Part shown: positions 21,901 through 30,061 of the stretch, piece after piece | Position numbering within the stretch: position 1 is the stretch's first letter | How the letters are laid out: every line of letters starts with the position of its first letter | NCBI GenBank assembly: GCA_049115815.1 | Contig: JAGDZO010000004.1 | Location: forward strand, 1 to 64,000 | Origin: Marinoscillum sp049115815 | GTDB taxonomy: Bacteria > Bacteroidota > Bacteroidia > Cytophagales > Cyclobacteriaceae | Length of the DNA: 64,000 nucleotides | Reading direction: 5' to 3' | Made by a program: the position numbers and the translations under genes | Notes under the pieces: model-generated | What the model saw: the letters and a program-made list of their open reading frames with translations, nothing else | What the model was told of the DNA's origin: nothing | Database searches by the model: none

Positions 21901-22991
21901 ATGAACTCAAAATCCCATAGGATAGATTCAGGATTAGATGAAGCAACAAAGTCCGCAAGATTGATTTGCTCAAAATTCCCTCTTATTCCAGTAGTTTGAT
22001 CCTCAATGGATGTAATAACAGGAGCTTGATCTCTAGACTTGCCTCTGAACTTTACATTTTGACTGGATGTAAATGAATTTTCTGAAACATCCGTGACCGT
22101 AAACTTCACAGTCTCCTCTCCAGACCAATCTGCTGGTTTGACTATTGTTACCACATTATCTACATCGATCGCTAGTTCTAGTTCATTGTTATTGCTAAAA
22201 CTAAACGTGATCTCGTCAGAGTCTTGAAGTTGTGTATAATCATCTAGATCGAAGGATGTAAACTCCTCATTAAAACTCACAATTTGATCTGGAATACCTA
22301 CCAGGACTGGTACATAATCGTCCACTACTTTAAAGGAAACTGTGTCCGTTGCGGAATCGTTGGGGTCAGCCAAGCTTCTAGCTGTGACCAATACTCTTTC
22401 TGTTCCAATGAATGAAGTGTCCTGAATATCCATTTTCAATGCGCCACCCACTAGCGATAGTTTTAGATTACCAAATGATAAACCTACAGGAGCATCGGGT
22501 TGGCCTAAGACTGCATTTGAAGTGAAGTTAAAAGAAGGTGCGCCTTTAAGGGTCTGTGACAATGAATCGTCATAAAATCGATAAAAGAGTTCTTCTTGGT
22601 TGGTGTTCGAATAAACGGTCATGAAATAGATCCATTCATCAGCAACCGCTACTGCAGTACCAACCGAACGTACTTCTCCCTCTGAATCCACCACAGCCAA
22701 TTGATGACTATCTCCCACAGCTTTGATGCCTTTACTCGTCACGGTGGCCGTCAGGCTCATCTCAAATTGAAACCCCGCACTATTGACTGACCAATTCGGT
22801 GCTATCTCTTCATCTCCAGTCTTCAGAAAACTTGCAGACCAGAACACTTCACTTGAAGTGAACTCAGCTAGGTGAACTGTATCAAAAGTTCCTTCCTTAC
22901 CTATGATTTGATCAGGCAGTGATTCTATAGCTACCTGACCAAATCCTATGAGGCATAAGCAACAAGCTATGGTATAGATTATTCCTCTCAT
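18930..22991 (-). CDS. Secreted Ig/cadherin-like repeat protein with type IX sorting domain
   Basis: The product has 1353 residues with a signal peptide (MRGIIYTIACCLCLIGFGQ). Two copies of a roughly 120-residue module (near residues 52-176 and 359-479) carry the pattern FxxxMTxTA, DEWLYFLT and FYD. Alternating cadherin-like and putative-Ig (He_PIG-like) domains follow, marked by VNDAPIITSTPSG and NLPSWLTLV. Residues about 818-1188 are two nearly identical 185-residue units encoded by a 555-bp tandem duplication. The last ~68 residues (from GISIYPNPSQDF to the end) are a typical Por/type IX secretion C-terminal sorting domain, so the protein should be exported and surface-attached or released. 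Its ATG overlaps the stop of the preceding gene (ATGA, 22991-22988), indicating translational coupling. It is the last gene of the operon. Ligand is unknown. Confidence 0.9.
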   Translation of the reverse strand: MRGIIYTIACCLCLIGFGQVAIESLPDQIIGKEGTFDTVHLAEFTSSEVFWSASFLKTGDEEIAPNWSVNSAGFQFEMSLTATVTSKGIKAVGDSHQLAVVDSEGEVRSVGTAVAVADEWIYFMTVYSNTNQEELFYRFYDDSLSQTLKGAPSFNFTSNAVLGQPDAPVGLSFGNLKLSLVGGALKMDIQDTSFIGTERVLVTARSLADPNDSATDTVSFKVVDDYVPVLVGIPDQIVSFNEEFTSFDLDDYTQLQDSDEITFSFSNNNELELAIDVDNVVTIVKPADWSGEETVKFTVTDVSENSFTSSQNVKFRGKSRDQAPVITSIEDQTTGIRGNFEQINLADFVASSNPESILWDFEFITDSSTAVPDWSFSPNEFQFDMTATIAVNALGKKLVGTEHTVAAFSGKTDQVLGTTNAVLVNDEWLYFLTINNNEDQDSVYFKVYDANSSRILPTKQYVTFSANEVLGDPLEPIQIEAGYIFPNIDQDVLSFTLLDADWVGNEALRLTATDTQTDQMLSDSDTIILRVLDTRPPVLQEVPTQSVLEGTVLNSLDLSSYLSNVTTEQVIWSISGADTLKPVLNGSTLSFSLASEHYFGVETIIVRATSTVNDVLFDEISIQLETENVNDEPSFKTEPLAIANLNELYQYDIVVEDLDKDELSLQAQNLPSWLYFVSAPNGGLILGIPTISNAGDFAFDIVLSDGHITITKEVSITVASGQIEAVPNQEIQEGDTFDQLVLNNYLTLFGTINTVWSVSEGSELTTSIADSDKLTVEVPNSNWFGKEDIEITLSNAENGFVLDTKQIQYEVINVNDAPIITSTPSGSGTIGQTYSYAVLTEDIDGDVLTVTTTNLPSWLTLVSNQNGVTILGTPSSADSGANEFQVVVSDGIETVTQEVSILIGSVGISTIADQTIAEGNKFDTLALDTYIVSVGTFNLGWTVTEGAALNVSINTENKLIVTTPDEDWFGKESITVSLIDSDNGDVYASQSIVYEVTNVNDAPIITSTPSGSGTIGQTYSYAVLTEDIDGDVLTVTTTNLPSWLTLVSNQNGVTILGTPSSADSGANEFQVVVSDGIETVTQEVSILIGSVGISTIADQTIAEGSKFDTLALDTYIVSVGTFNLGWTVTEGAALNVSINTENKLIVTAPNEDWFGKETITVSLIDSDNDDVFASQSIVYEVTNVNDAPEFMSDPSAEVQAGEEWEVKTLVTDVDGDNLSYALIDAPSWLKIFSENDGFTLFGIPPFLDMTYDFEVLAADGTISQSKVISLKVNYTPLSAKHQVSGISIYPNPSQDFLWIDSKAKIERVEIINEEGKILFLSNTGTKRVELSSLASGIYFLKVNQSRPIKFIKQ
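19429..20538 (-). repeat. 555-bp direct tandem duplication inside the Ig-repeat gene
   Basis: Two adjacent units, 19429-19983 and 19984-20538, are almost identical at DNA level, and the phrase GGTGCATCATTCACATTAGT begins both. A third, diverged copy starts at 20539 in the same register. 555 bp is 185 codons, so copy-number change keeps the frame. Most of the few differences between the first two copies fall in the segment around FNLGWTVTEG to VYEVTNVNDAP, including T/A, D/N and Y/F changes. This is a recent duplication. Confidence 0.93.
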
Positions 22992-25900
22992 CTAATAACC
23001 ATCTTTTGAGTACTACTAAAATCTCCAATACTCACGCGAACGATATATACACCTGACGATAAACTAGACCCGTTCATCTCTCTTTTGATGGTTATTTCAT
23101 GGACTCCACCATTGAGCTGACCATTAAAGACTTCCTGCACCAGCTGACCTGCAAGGTTGTGAATGCTCACTTTTGCCTGTCCTCCGTTTATCAATCTTAA
23201 AGACAATGTGGTTTCGTTATCAAACGGGTTTGGATAAATCGACACTTCACTATCTAGCATTCCGTCTGCACTCAGAACTGTCTTAGCTAGTCGAATTACG
23301 ACTGGTTCCGCAACTGTTCCTACTACTTTCTCAGAATAGGCAGTCACTTTCACTTCGGTGTTCAATTCGCTAAGGCCATCATGTAGCCTGACTTCCAGTT
23401 CCTGCACTGAGGTATTACCGTAGACAGTAACGAAGTAGTAGTAGGCACCCATGAATTCCAAATACTTGGCTTGGCCCCAGCCTGCGAGATCATCCCCATC
23501 AAACAAACCGATGAAATCGCCTTCTTTGATATCTGTGCCCTCTACGCTAATCACCATGTTCCCATTCGTTTCAAATTCAGAAGGATCAATTGTCCAGGCT
23601 TTTGGAAGTTCAATCGGTTCCTTTTCTTCGACCTCCTCACTTCTAGCATTCGCTGCGGTTACAGGATACTTCAATACACTCGATCTAACCGTATAAAGAA
23701 GATAGCCCTTATTCGGTCTTAAAAAGTCTAGACTTCCAATCCACCCTTGCTGATCAACATATTGAGCAAAGTCAGTTTGACTCTTGATAATAAAATCGGC
23801 ATTTGGGTTAATATCTACCAGAGCCTGATTCAACTCCATACCCACAGCAGGCAAAAAGGAAATCCAGTTCCAGCCAGAATCCAATTGAATCTCTGTAGTC
23901 TCAAAGTCTACCACCTCTCCCACCAATACAAGAGTGTCAGCTTCTGTTAAACGGATTCTAAAAGCCTGAGTACTGTCAAGTTTGGTAAGAGATCCTACCC
24001 ATCCAAGGCCTGGTGTATATTGGCTGAAGTTTCGCTTAGACTTAATAATATCACCTCGAGCTCCACTTAATGATGAAAGTATGTCGTTGGTTGTAGAACT
24101 AGCAGTATTCACATTATAAGAAATCCAATTCCAGCCTTTCGAGAGAGGGACCCTCTGAATGATATCATTCGTTACTGTAATTGATCTGGGACTCGTAGGC
24201 GAACCCAGTGATGGAGTCGCAAGTGAAATTTGATACTGCTCGGCTACCTGTCCATACAGCTGACACCTGGATGCATCCCAAACTTGAAATTCAATAGTCT
24301 CGGGAAAAACACTATTAGTATAGAGTGTCATGAATATTAAATATGGATGTTCGCCCGGAATACTGGCAAGCTCCGGCGCATATTGCACGCTGCCCACTCC
24401 TCTCAACTGACCATCAACAAATGCCGCAACGATATCATATTCATCCTCTGACAGTTCACCTCTAATATCGAGCTGACCAGTTAGGGTCATTGAGTTTTCG
24501 AAATTAGCCGCATTGACTGTCCAATTTGGGTCAGGACATAGTACTCGAACATCAAAAGACAGCTCAGGTGCTCCAAACGAGGTAGCAGCGGTGACCATGT
24601 CGCTATACTCTCCTCCTCCTATTTGATCACTTATTCTAAAGGTAACATCTTGGGTGCCGCCTGGTTGCAAAGTGAATGACCTAGGTGTAGCCGTAATCCA
24701 TGAAGGCAACTGTGTTTCATTGAGCGTCTGCACGTCTAGCTCACCACTCAGGTTTACATTTACAGAAAAGGCACCATTGTTTTTTACCGATCGGGTAAAC
24801 GAAGGAGACTCTCCCTCATAACCCACCGATTGAACATCTCCTCCGAGCCACTCAAGTGGATTTCTGCGTACTTGGAATTCCCATGTGATGAGCTCATCTT
24901 GGATATTACCAAACCGATCTTCCAGACCTAAAACATCCACCCTCAGAACCTGACCTTCGATAAACTTATTCTGGATATCAGGTACGATAACGAGTTGGTT
25001 TCCATTGCAAGTTACGGTTGCATCGAGATAGAGCCCTGTCTCAGTATTGCTCAATGCTACATTGTTCATGCTTCCTTGTTCAAGACTCACCGGTATGCCT
25101 AGGGCAATGATTTCGTCACACTGGAGTTCTTCTTCGAAAGTGATGGAAATAATGTCATCAGCTTCCAAGACGGCATCTAAAGGAGTAGGTGTTCCCAAAA
25201 TGGAAGGCGCTATGCGATCAATACGTCCCAGTACAAGTTCAGACTCACCCGGCATAAACCCGGAATTGCATTCGCTAACCACCCTCAACTCATATGTTTC
25301 GTCATCTACGGCAGAGACATCCCAATCGAATGAGTATGAATTACCAGAAATTGAATCGCGAATCACCGTAGGGCCATTGACGAATGGCTCTCCGTCTACA
25401 TCTTTACGATATTGAAATTTGAATTGGTCAAACTCTGCCTGATCCAAATCGATATCTGATACGGTAACTGGAAGCATATTATCTGAAGTGTTATTCACGA
25501 GCCAATCATCTCCTGGAGAGAATATTGTCAAATCCTGACAGGTCTTGACAAACTCTACGCTTAGTTTTTGTCTTGAGAAAAATTCGGCTCTTCCCGGGTC
25601 ATTAGCTATGATATCATTGATATCTAAACCTAGCCCTTCTGCTCTTTCCATCTCGCATGGTGCAAATAACTCCAACTCTAAATCTGTATAGACATATGCA
25701 TCTGGCCCTCTCTCAATAGTCACTACTACTTCTTCGCTCTTATTGGCTTTTAGGAAAATACTCACTGGTGCTTCGTTTCCATTGATAAGGACAGTAGCTC
25801 CATTCGGGTTACTCTCCTGCAGAACGCCTATTTCGAAAAACTGATCTTCAGAAGTCTCGGCATTGTTGGCAAGTGACAACCTGAATACCCCTGGTTCATC

Positions 25901-28900
25901 TTCCGGTACATCTGTCAGGCTGGTTGCAGAAATTGGGGTAATTCCAGCGGCAATTCTGTTTCTGGTGCCGGGTTCCCATGGGCACATGGACTCACCAGCC
26001 ACCAAATCAAATACTGGCATACCTTGAGCATCCGTTTTGATATCCACCGTAAAACTATCCCCTATGTCATCGTCATTGAGGCTGTAACCTACCGTCTTTG
26101 AGGTGCTTTTTTGACTTGATTTGGTATATCCTTTTTCGTTGGTCCTTGCAGAGGATACACCTAATGAAAAACCAATTCCATCTACTGTAATACCCGTACC
26201 AAGCGCTACTTCTGTGCTGAATGCATCAGACACCTGCATACTGCTGGCAGAAGACTCAGATGAAGAAATTGACTGCTCATACTCCAGACCAGCGCTAAAA
26301 GAGATGTTTTCCTTAAACTGTGCAGCTGATTTAAGACTTTCATTGTAAGCAAGGATGGACTTCCATTGCTGAGCCGACTGATTATCGTCGATCTCCTCCA
26401 ATCCCGGAATCACATTGGATTCTATGAACTTTTCATTGTAAATGTAAGTCGTAGCAAAGCCTGTTGGCAAGATCATCACCACATCGTTGAGCTCTAACTG
26501 ACAAGTGGTGGTATTGATATCTACAACGCGATTCGTACCAACGAGGACATTGAACCCACCACCTACAAATACATCTCCTTCTCCATCACTCAGTAAATCA
26601 TTGTCAGTGGTCTTAAACACTTCCGATGATGTCAAACAAGTTTCATATTCCAGTTCAGTACCAAAACTGTTGACTGATGATCCTCCAATGCTCATATCTA
26701 GGGTGACGTCTATCTCCGTCTCTTTCGAAATGAAAAATCCGGTAGATAGCGTAATATCAGGTCCCATGTGGGCAGTAAATTCAGTCCCAGTCTCGTTCGT
26801 CTTGGTGTAGTTGAAAGAGGCCGTATTACACACTTCCTGATTCTGCTCCAAATAGGCATAACTGCCATCCCCTGGGGGGTCTCTCAAAATGATCAATGGT
26901 AACTGAGGCGTAGTAGTCTCAAAAGTGCTCGTCAGTGTTTTATACCCTAAGACTATAACACTCCCAAATCCCGTTGCTTCTGCTCCATTGGTGTCTTTTC
27001 CAGTCACTGAGATGGTCTTGTTATAAGGGTCAGCCAGGTTGGGTACACCTGCTTTGAAAGAATAAACGCCATATCCTCCCGATATATCAACAGTATCTCG
27101 AGGAGAAAAATCACTGATGTTGTCCTCCACATAGGCAATACCAGCGTCTAATACACAGGTGTCTGAACCATAAACCTGATATAATTCAATTTTCATATCA
27201 TATTCATTGCTCTGATTGAGCAAAGTGGCCGTTTTACCATCAAGTTGAATATCACAATCATTGTCTTCAGAGTCTTCGAAAGTCATTCTCACCTGAGTTT
27301 CAGAATTGTAAACAAACGATATAGAATCATTCTCATCTCGGACATCCACTGTCACAGCGCCACTGAGATCGAAGCTAGATTGTATTTGAGTATTACTATG
27401 GTCGACTATAGATACCTCATACTGTAGGGGTGGGAGATTGTTTAGCTCAAAAGCTCCGGTAGTGGCATCTAATGCTACCCTCTTTTCATAGCAACCATCT
27501 ATAGATACAGCTCTCACATCGGCTGTTCCGGTAGGAAAAAGGCACTCTCCTCCACCTACCAATCCCTTGATCTGTCTGGTAGTCGTGACTTCAAATTTCA
27601 GCCCAGATATAGGTCTGACCACTTGAGGCAGCTCTATGAACCCTGGATTCATTGTCAACCCTTCCGCTTCTGCTGATAAGAATATGTTTCTTAGCCCTGG
27701 CTCAAGCTCCACACTGAATTTTCCTTCTTCATCAGTAAATACTGGTGGTACAATAGACTCTCCATTGATCTTCATTTCTATACCCTCTGCAAAACAATCT
27801 GCATTGGCATACTTCACAAAGCCGCTCATCCCCAGCTGGCTGATATCCGTAAAATCTACCCTATCCACAGATGTATTGCTCGGATCAAGGGAAGCATTTC
27901 GACTATTGGGATCAAAATCGTGCGTGAAAAACTCAACGCTCAAAGGAATATCATCGCCGTTCCAATTGGCCACCAAAGTTTCGTCCGAAGAGACTTGAGT
28001 TTCCTGATAGTTTTTAAGCTCTCCTGTGAGTCCGTTTGGAGATGAGTCCGAAATAATCGTGCCTCTTCCTTCACCCAACATCCAGTACGCCGATATCCCC
28101 AGGTCTCCGTTTGCGTCTACAATACCCTGCTCATTTCCTTCTATAATTTGATTCAAGGTAGCGTTGACCTGTGTCTCTGTGCGAGCATAATTCCACAATC
28201 GGATCTCATCTAATCCACCACCGAAGTAATCTGATCCTGCATTAGTAGCTATGGGGTCGGACCGACCAATGACCATCCTTGTTAGGACGTTGGAGATGGC
28301 TCCATCTGTGGTGGTACCGATGCTCTCTCCATCTATGTAGACTTCCACGTTGGCACCATCATGAACAACCGCATAGTGATACCAAAACTCATCGTTATAC
28401 TTCTCTGTGCTCGTAATGGTATTGAGACTACCTGAGAATCCTGCGCTTGCGTAAAACTCTCCTGTCGATTGCAATCCAATTTGTAGCATCACTTCATTGG
28501 ATGACTCCTTTGTAGCCTCATATATTACCATATTTTGACCTTCGGCACTGGTCTTAAACCAGCCTTCTAGCGTGAAAGCATCATCATACTCCAGACGTTC
28601 CAGTTGATACGAAATAAAATCATCCGTACCATCAAAATCCAGAGAATATCCGATAGAGGTTTCTTTAGATAGTGAAACACTAAAGGTCTGTCCACTTCCG
28701 TAGAAAACTCCTTTTATGAGATAGTCACCCCCTTCATCGGTGTAGGCACCGAGCTGAGCCGGAGAAATGAAATCTGAGCGCGTCACCGAGCAGATATATC
28801 CATGATTTCTATCATCCACATCTTTCTCAGCAAAGTCAAAGATTTTTTCGCTGTACTGTTCGTCAAATTTCCAGTAAGACTGAAGGTTCGATTCTTCGCC

Positions 28901-30034
28901 TGTTAGGGTGATGTCTTTATACTTTCGGATGTCTGCCCGCTCGCGTCCTATGGTCCAGATTCTGAAATCATCCAGAAAGCCAGAATAGTAACCCGAATAT
29001 TGATTAGGTCCATCTTTACCTATTTCGATTTCTGCTATTTTGGAAATCGATTCGGTGACATCCGTCTCAGCTACACGATTGCCATCGATGTAGAGATAAA
29101 CTTTGGCCGTGTCATATACCGCCGCAAAATGACGCCATTTTCGGTCAAACGAAGTGAGGTTGTACCCATCTTTCGTCACCAACTCCAAACCATCACCATC
29201 CGCATTGCCGTCATGGTAATAATGCATCTTACCATCTGCGTCTAGCGAAATCTTAATCATCGGTACAGTAGTGCCAGAATCAACCGCTACGAAGATGGTC
29301 TGATCCTTAACCTCTACATTTCTCCACCAACCTTCTATGGTATAGTAATCTCCAAACTCATAAGATTGGTCAACAAAATACATATAATCATCTGTGCCGT
29401 CCATGTCGAGTGAGCGCCCCAAGTTGGGCGACAATACCACTTTGACATCTTCCACAGGCGCGCCATTGCGTGTTTCTACCTTACCGGTGACACGCCCATT
29501 TGGATTTAGAAAACCAACTACTTCTATTGGCTTAGCATCCCCTAGAGAATTGGATGTGACAATGCCGTAAGTATAGAATTCGCCAGGGAAAACGTTATAA
29601 TCCACATACGTCGTTTGGCTGATAGGCACGCTGGTAAGTAGCTTGCCATTCCTGTAGATTTTGGTTGTCTCTCCAGTAACTGCCGGGCCTTTGTAGTCGT
29701 CTACCACTACCCACTCAACCTCTATTCTATCTACGTATTCTCCTTCGCTAGCCGCTGACCTTGGTCCCTGTGGCTCCAAAAGATAATGCCCCCAGAAGCC
29801 TGTTCTGGAAGAAATACCCTGATTGAAGCTACCAGAAGCCCCAACATATGGCTGACCGATAGTGACTTGTACACTACCATCATCGTTAGACACATAGGGA
29901 ACTGCCCCTCCATTGAATGTCACATTGGAGATGCTGAAATTGATTTCATCCTTACAGTCTACTTGTGCACTTATCTGTGTGGCTCCTCCCAAGAGCAGCA
30001 GCACACCGAGCGCGTGTCTCACTTGCTTTTTCAT
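22988..30034 (-). CDS. Large secreted LamG-domain protein with type IX sorting domain
   Basis: The product has 2348 residues from the ATG at 30034; the frame extends to a TTG at 30043, which I reject. A signal peptide (MKKQVRHALGVLLLLGG, cut near ISAQ) is followed by an FN3-like region and two LamG domains (about residues 206-390 and 462-655, with DDFRIW and DEIRLW). A long middle region has carboxypeptidase-regulatory-like folds and a Ser-rich segment near residues 1241-1330. Next come an Ig-like domain, two copies of the same module seen in the downstream protein (nt 24530-24180 and 23600-23280) and two GWNWIS repeats. The C-terminus (VSIYPNPFDNETTLSL onwards) is a type IX sorting domain. 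It is the middle gene of a three-gene operon, 27 bp after the S74 gene and overlapping the next by 4 bp. Probable role is adhesion or matrix binding at the surface; the precise function is unknown. Confidence 0.9.
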   Translation of the reverse strand: MKKQVRHALGVLLLLGGATQISAQVDCKDEINFSISNVTFNGGAVPYVSNDDGSVQVTIGQPYVGASGSFNQGISSRTGFWGHYLLEPQGPRSAASEGEYVDRIEVEWVVVDDYKGPAVTGETTKIYRNGKLLTSVPISQTTYVDYNVFPGEFYTYGIVTSNSLGDAKPIEVVGFLNPNGRVTGKVETRNGAPVEDVKVVLSPNLGRSLDMDGTDDYMYFVDQSYEFGDYYTIEGWWRNVEVKDQTIFVAVDSGTTVPMIKISLDADGKMHYYHDGNADGDGLELVTKDGYNLTSFDRKWRHFAAVYDTAKVYLYIDGNRVAETDVTESISKIAEIEIGKDGPNQYSGYYSGFLDDFRIWTIGRERADIRKYKDITLTGEESNLQSYWKFDEQYSEKIFDFAEKDVDDRNHGYICSVTRSDFISPAQLGAYTDEGGDYLIKGVFYGSGQTFSVSLSKETSIGYSLDFDGTDDFISYQLERLEYDDAFTLEGWFKTSAEGQNMVIYEATKESSNEVMLQIGLQSTGEFYASAGFSGSLNTITSTEKYNDEFWYHYAVVHDGANVEVYIDGESIGTTTDGAISNVLTRMVIGRSDPIATNAGSDYFGGGLDEIRLWNYARTETQVNATLNQIIEGNEQGIVDANGDLGISAYWMLGEGRGTIISDSSPNGLTGELKNYQETQVSSDETLVANWNGDDIPLSVEFFTHDFDPNSRNASLDPSNTSVDRVDFTDISQLGMSGFVKYANADCFAEGIEMKINGESIVPPVFTDEEGKFSVELEPGLRNIFLSAEAEGLTMNPGFIELPQVVRPISGLKFEVTTTRQIKGLVGGGECLFPTGTADVRAVSIDGCYEKRVALDATTGAFELNNLPPLQYEVSIVDHSNTQIQSSFDLSGAVTVDVRDENDSISFVYNSETQVRMTFEDSEDNDCDIQLDGKTATLLNQSNEYDMKIELYQVYGSDTCVLDAGIAYVEDNISDFSPRDTVDISGGYGVYSFKAGVPNLADPYNKTISVTGKDTNGAEATGFGSVIVLGYKTLTSTFETTTPQLPLIILRDPPGDGSYAYLEQNQEVCNTASFNYTKTNETGTEFTAHMGPDITLSTGFFISKETEIDVTLDMSIGGSSVNSFGTELEYETCLTSSEVFKTTDNDLLSDGEGDVFVGGGFNVLVGTNRVVDINTTTCQLELNDVVMILPTGFATTYIYNEKFIESNVIPGLEEIDDNQSAQQWKSILAYNESLKSAAQFKENISFSAGLEYEQSISSSESSASSMQVSDAFSTEVALGTGITVDGIGFSLGVSSARTNEKGYTKSSQKSTSKTVGYSLNDDDIGDSFTVDIKTDAQGMPVFDLVAGESMCPWEPGTRNRIAAGITPISATSLTDVPEDEPGVFRLSLANNAETSEDQFFEIGVLQESNPNGATVLINGNEAPVSIFLKANKSEEVVVTIERGPDAYVYTDLELELFAPCEMERAEGLGLDINDIIANDPGRAEFFSRQKLSVEFVKTCQDLTIFSPGDDWLVNNTSDNMLPVTVSDIDLDQAEFDQFKFQYRKDVDGEPFVNGPTVIRDSISGNSYSFDWDVSAVDDETYELRVVSECNSGFMPGESELVLGRIDRIAPSILGTPTPLDAVLEADDIISITFEEELQCDEIIALGIPVSLEQGSMNNVALSNTETGLYLDATVTCNGNQLVIVPDIQNKFIEGQVLRVDVLGLEDRFGNIQDELITWEFQVRRNPLEWLGGDVQSVGYEGESPSFTRSVKNNGAFSVNVNLSGELDVQTLNETQLPSWITATPRSFTLQPGGTQDVTFRISDQIGGGEYSDMVTAATSFGAPELSFDVRVLCPDPNWTVNAANFENSMTLTGQLDIRGELSEDEYDIVAAFVDGQLRGVGSVQYAPELASIPGEHPYLIFMTLYTNSVFPETIEFQVWDASRCQLYGQVAEQYQISLATPSLGSPTSPRSITVTNDIIQRVPLSKGWNWISYNVNTASSTTNDILSSLSGARGDIIKSKRNFSQYTPGLGWVGSLTKLDSTQAFRIRLTEADTLVLVGEVVDFETTEIQLDSGWNWISFLPAVGMELNQALVDINPNADFIIKSQTDFAQYVDQQGWIGSLDFLRPNKGYLLYTVRSSVLKYPVTAANARSEEVEEKEPIELPKAWTIDPSEFETNGNMVISVEGTDIKEGDFIGLFDGDDLAGWGQAKYLEFMGAYYYFVTVYGNTSVQELEVRLHDGLSELNTEVKVTAYSEKVVGTVAEPVVIRLAKTVLSADGMLDSEVSIYPNPFDNETTLSLRLINGGQAKVSIHNLAGQLVQEVFNGQLNGGVHEITIKREMNGSSLSSGVYIVRVSIGDFSSTQKMVIR

Positions 30035-30061
30035 AATGATCAAATTTTGAAGTGAGATTGA

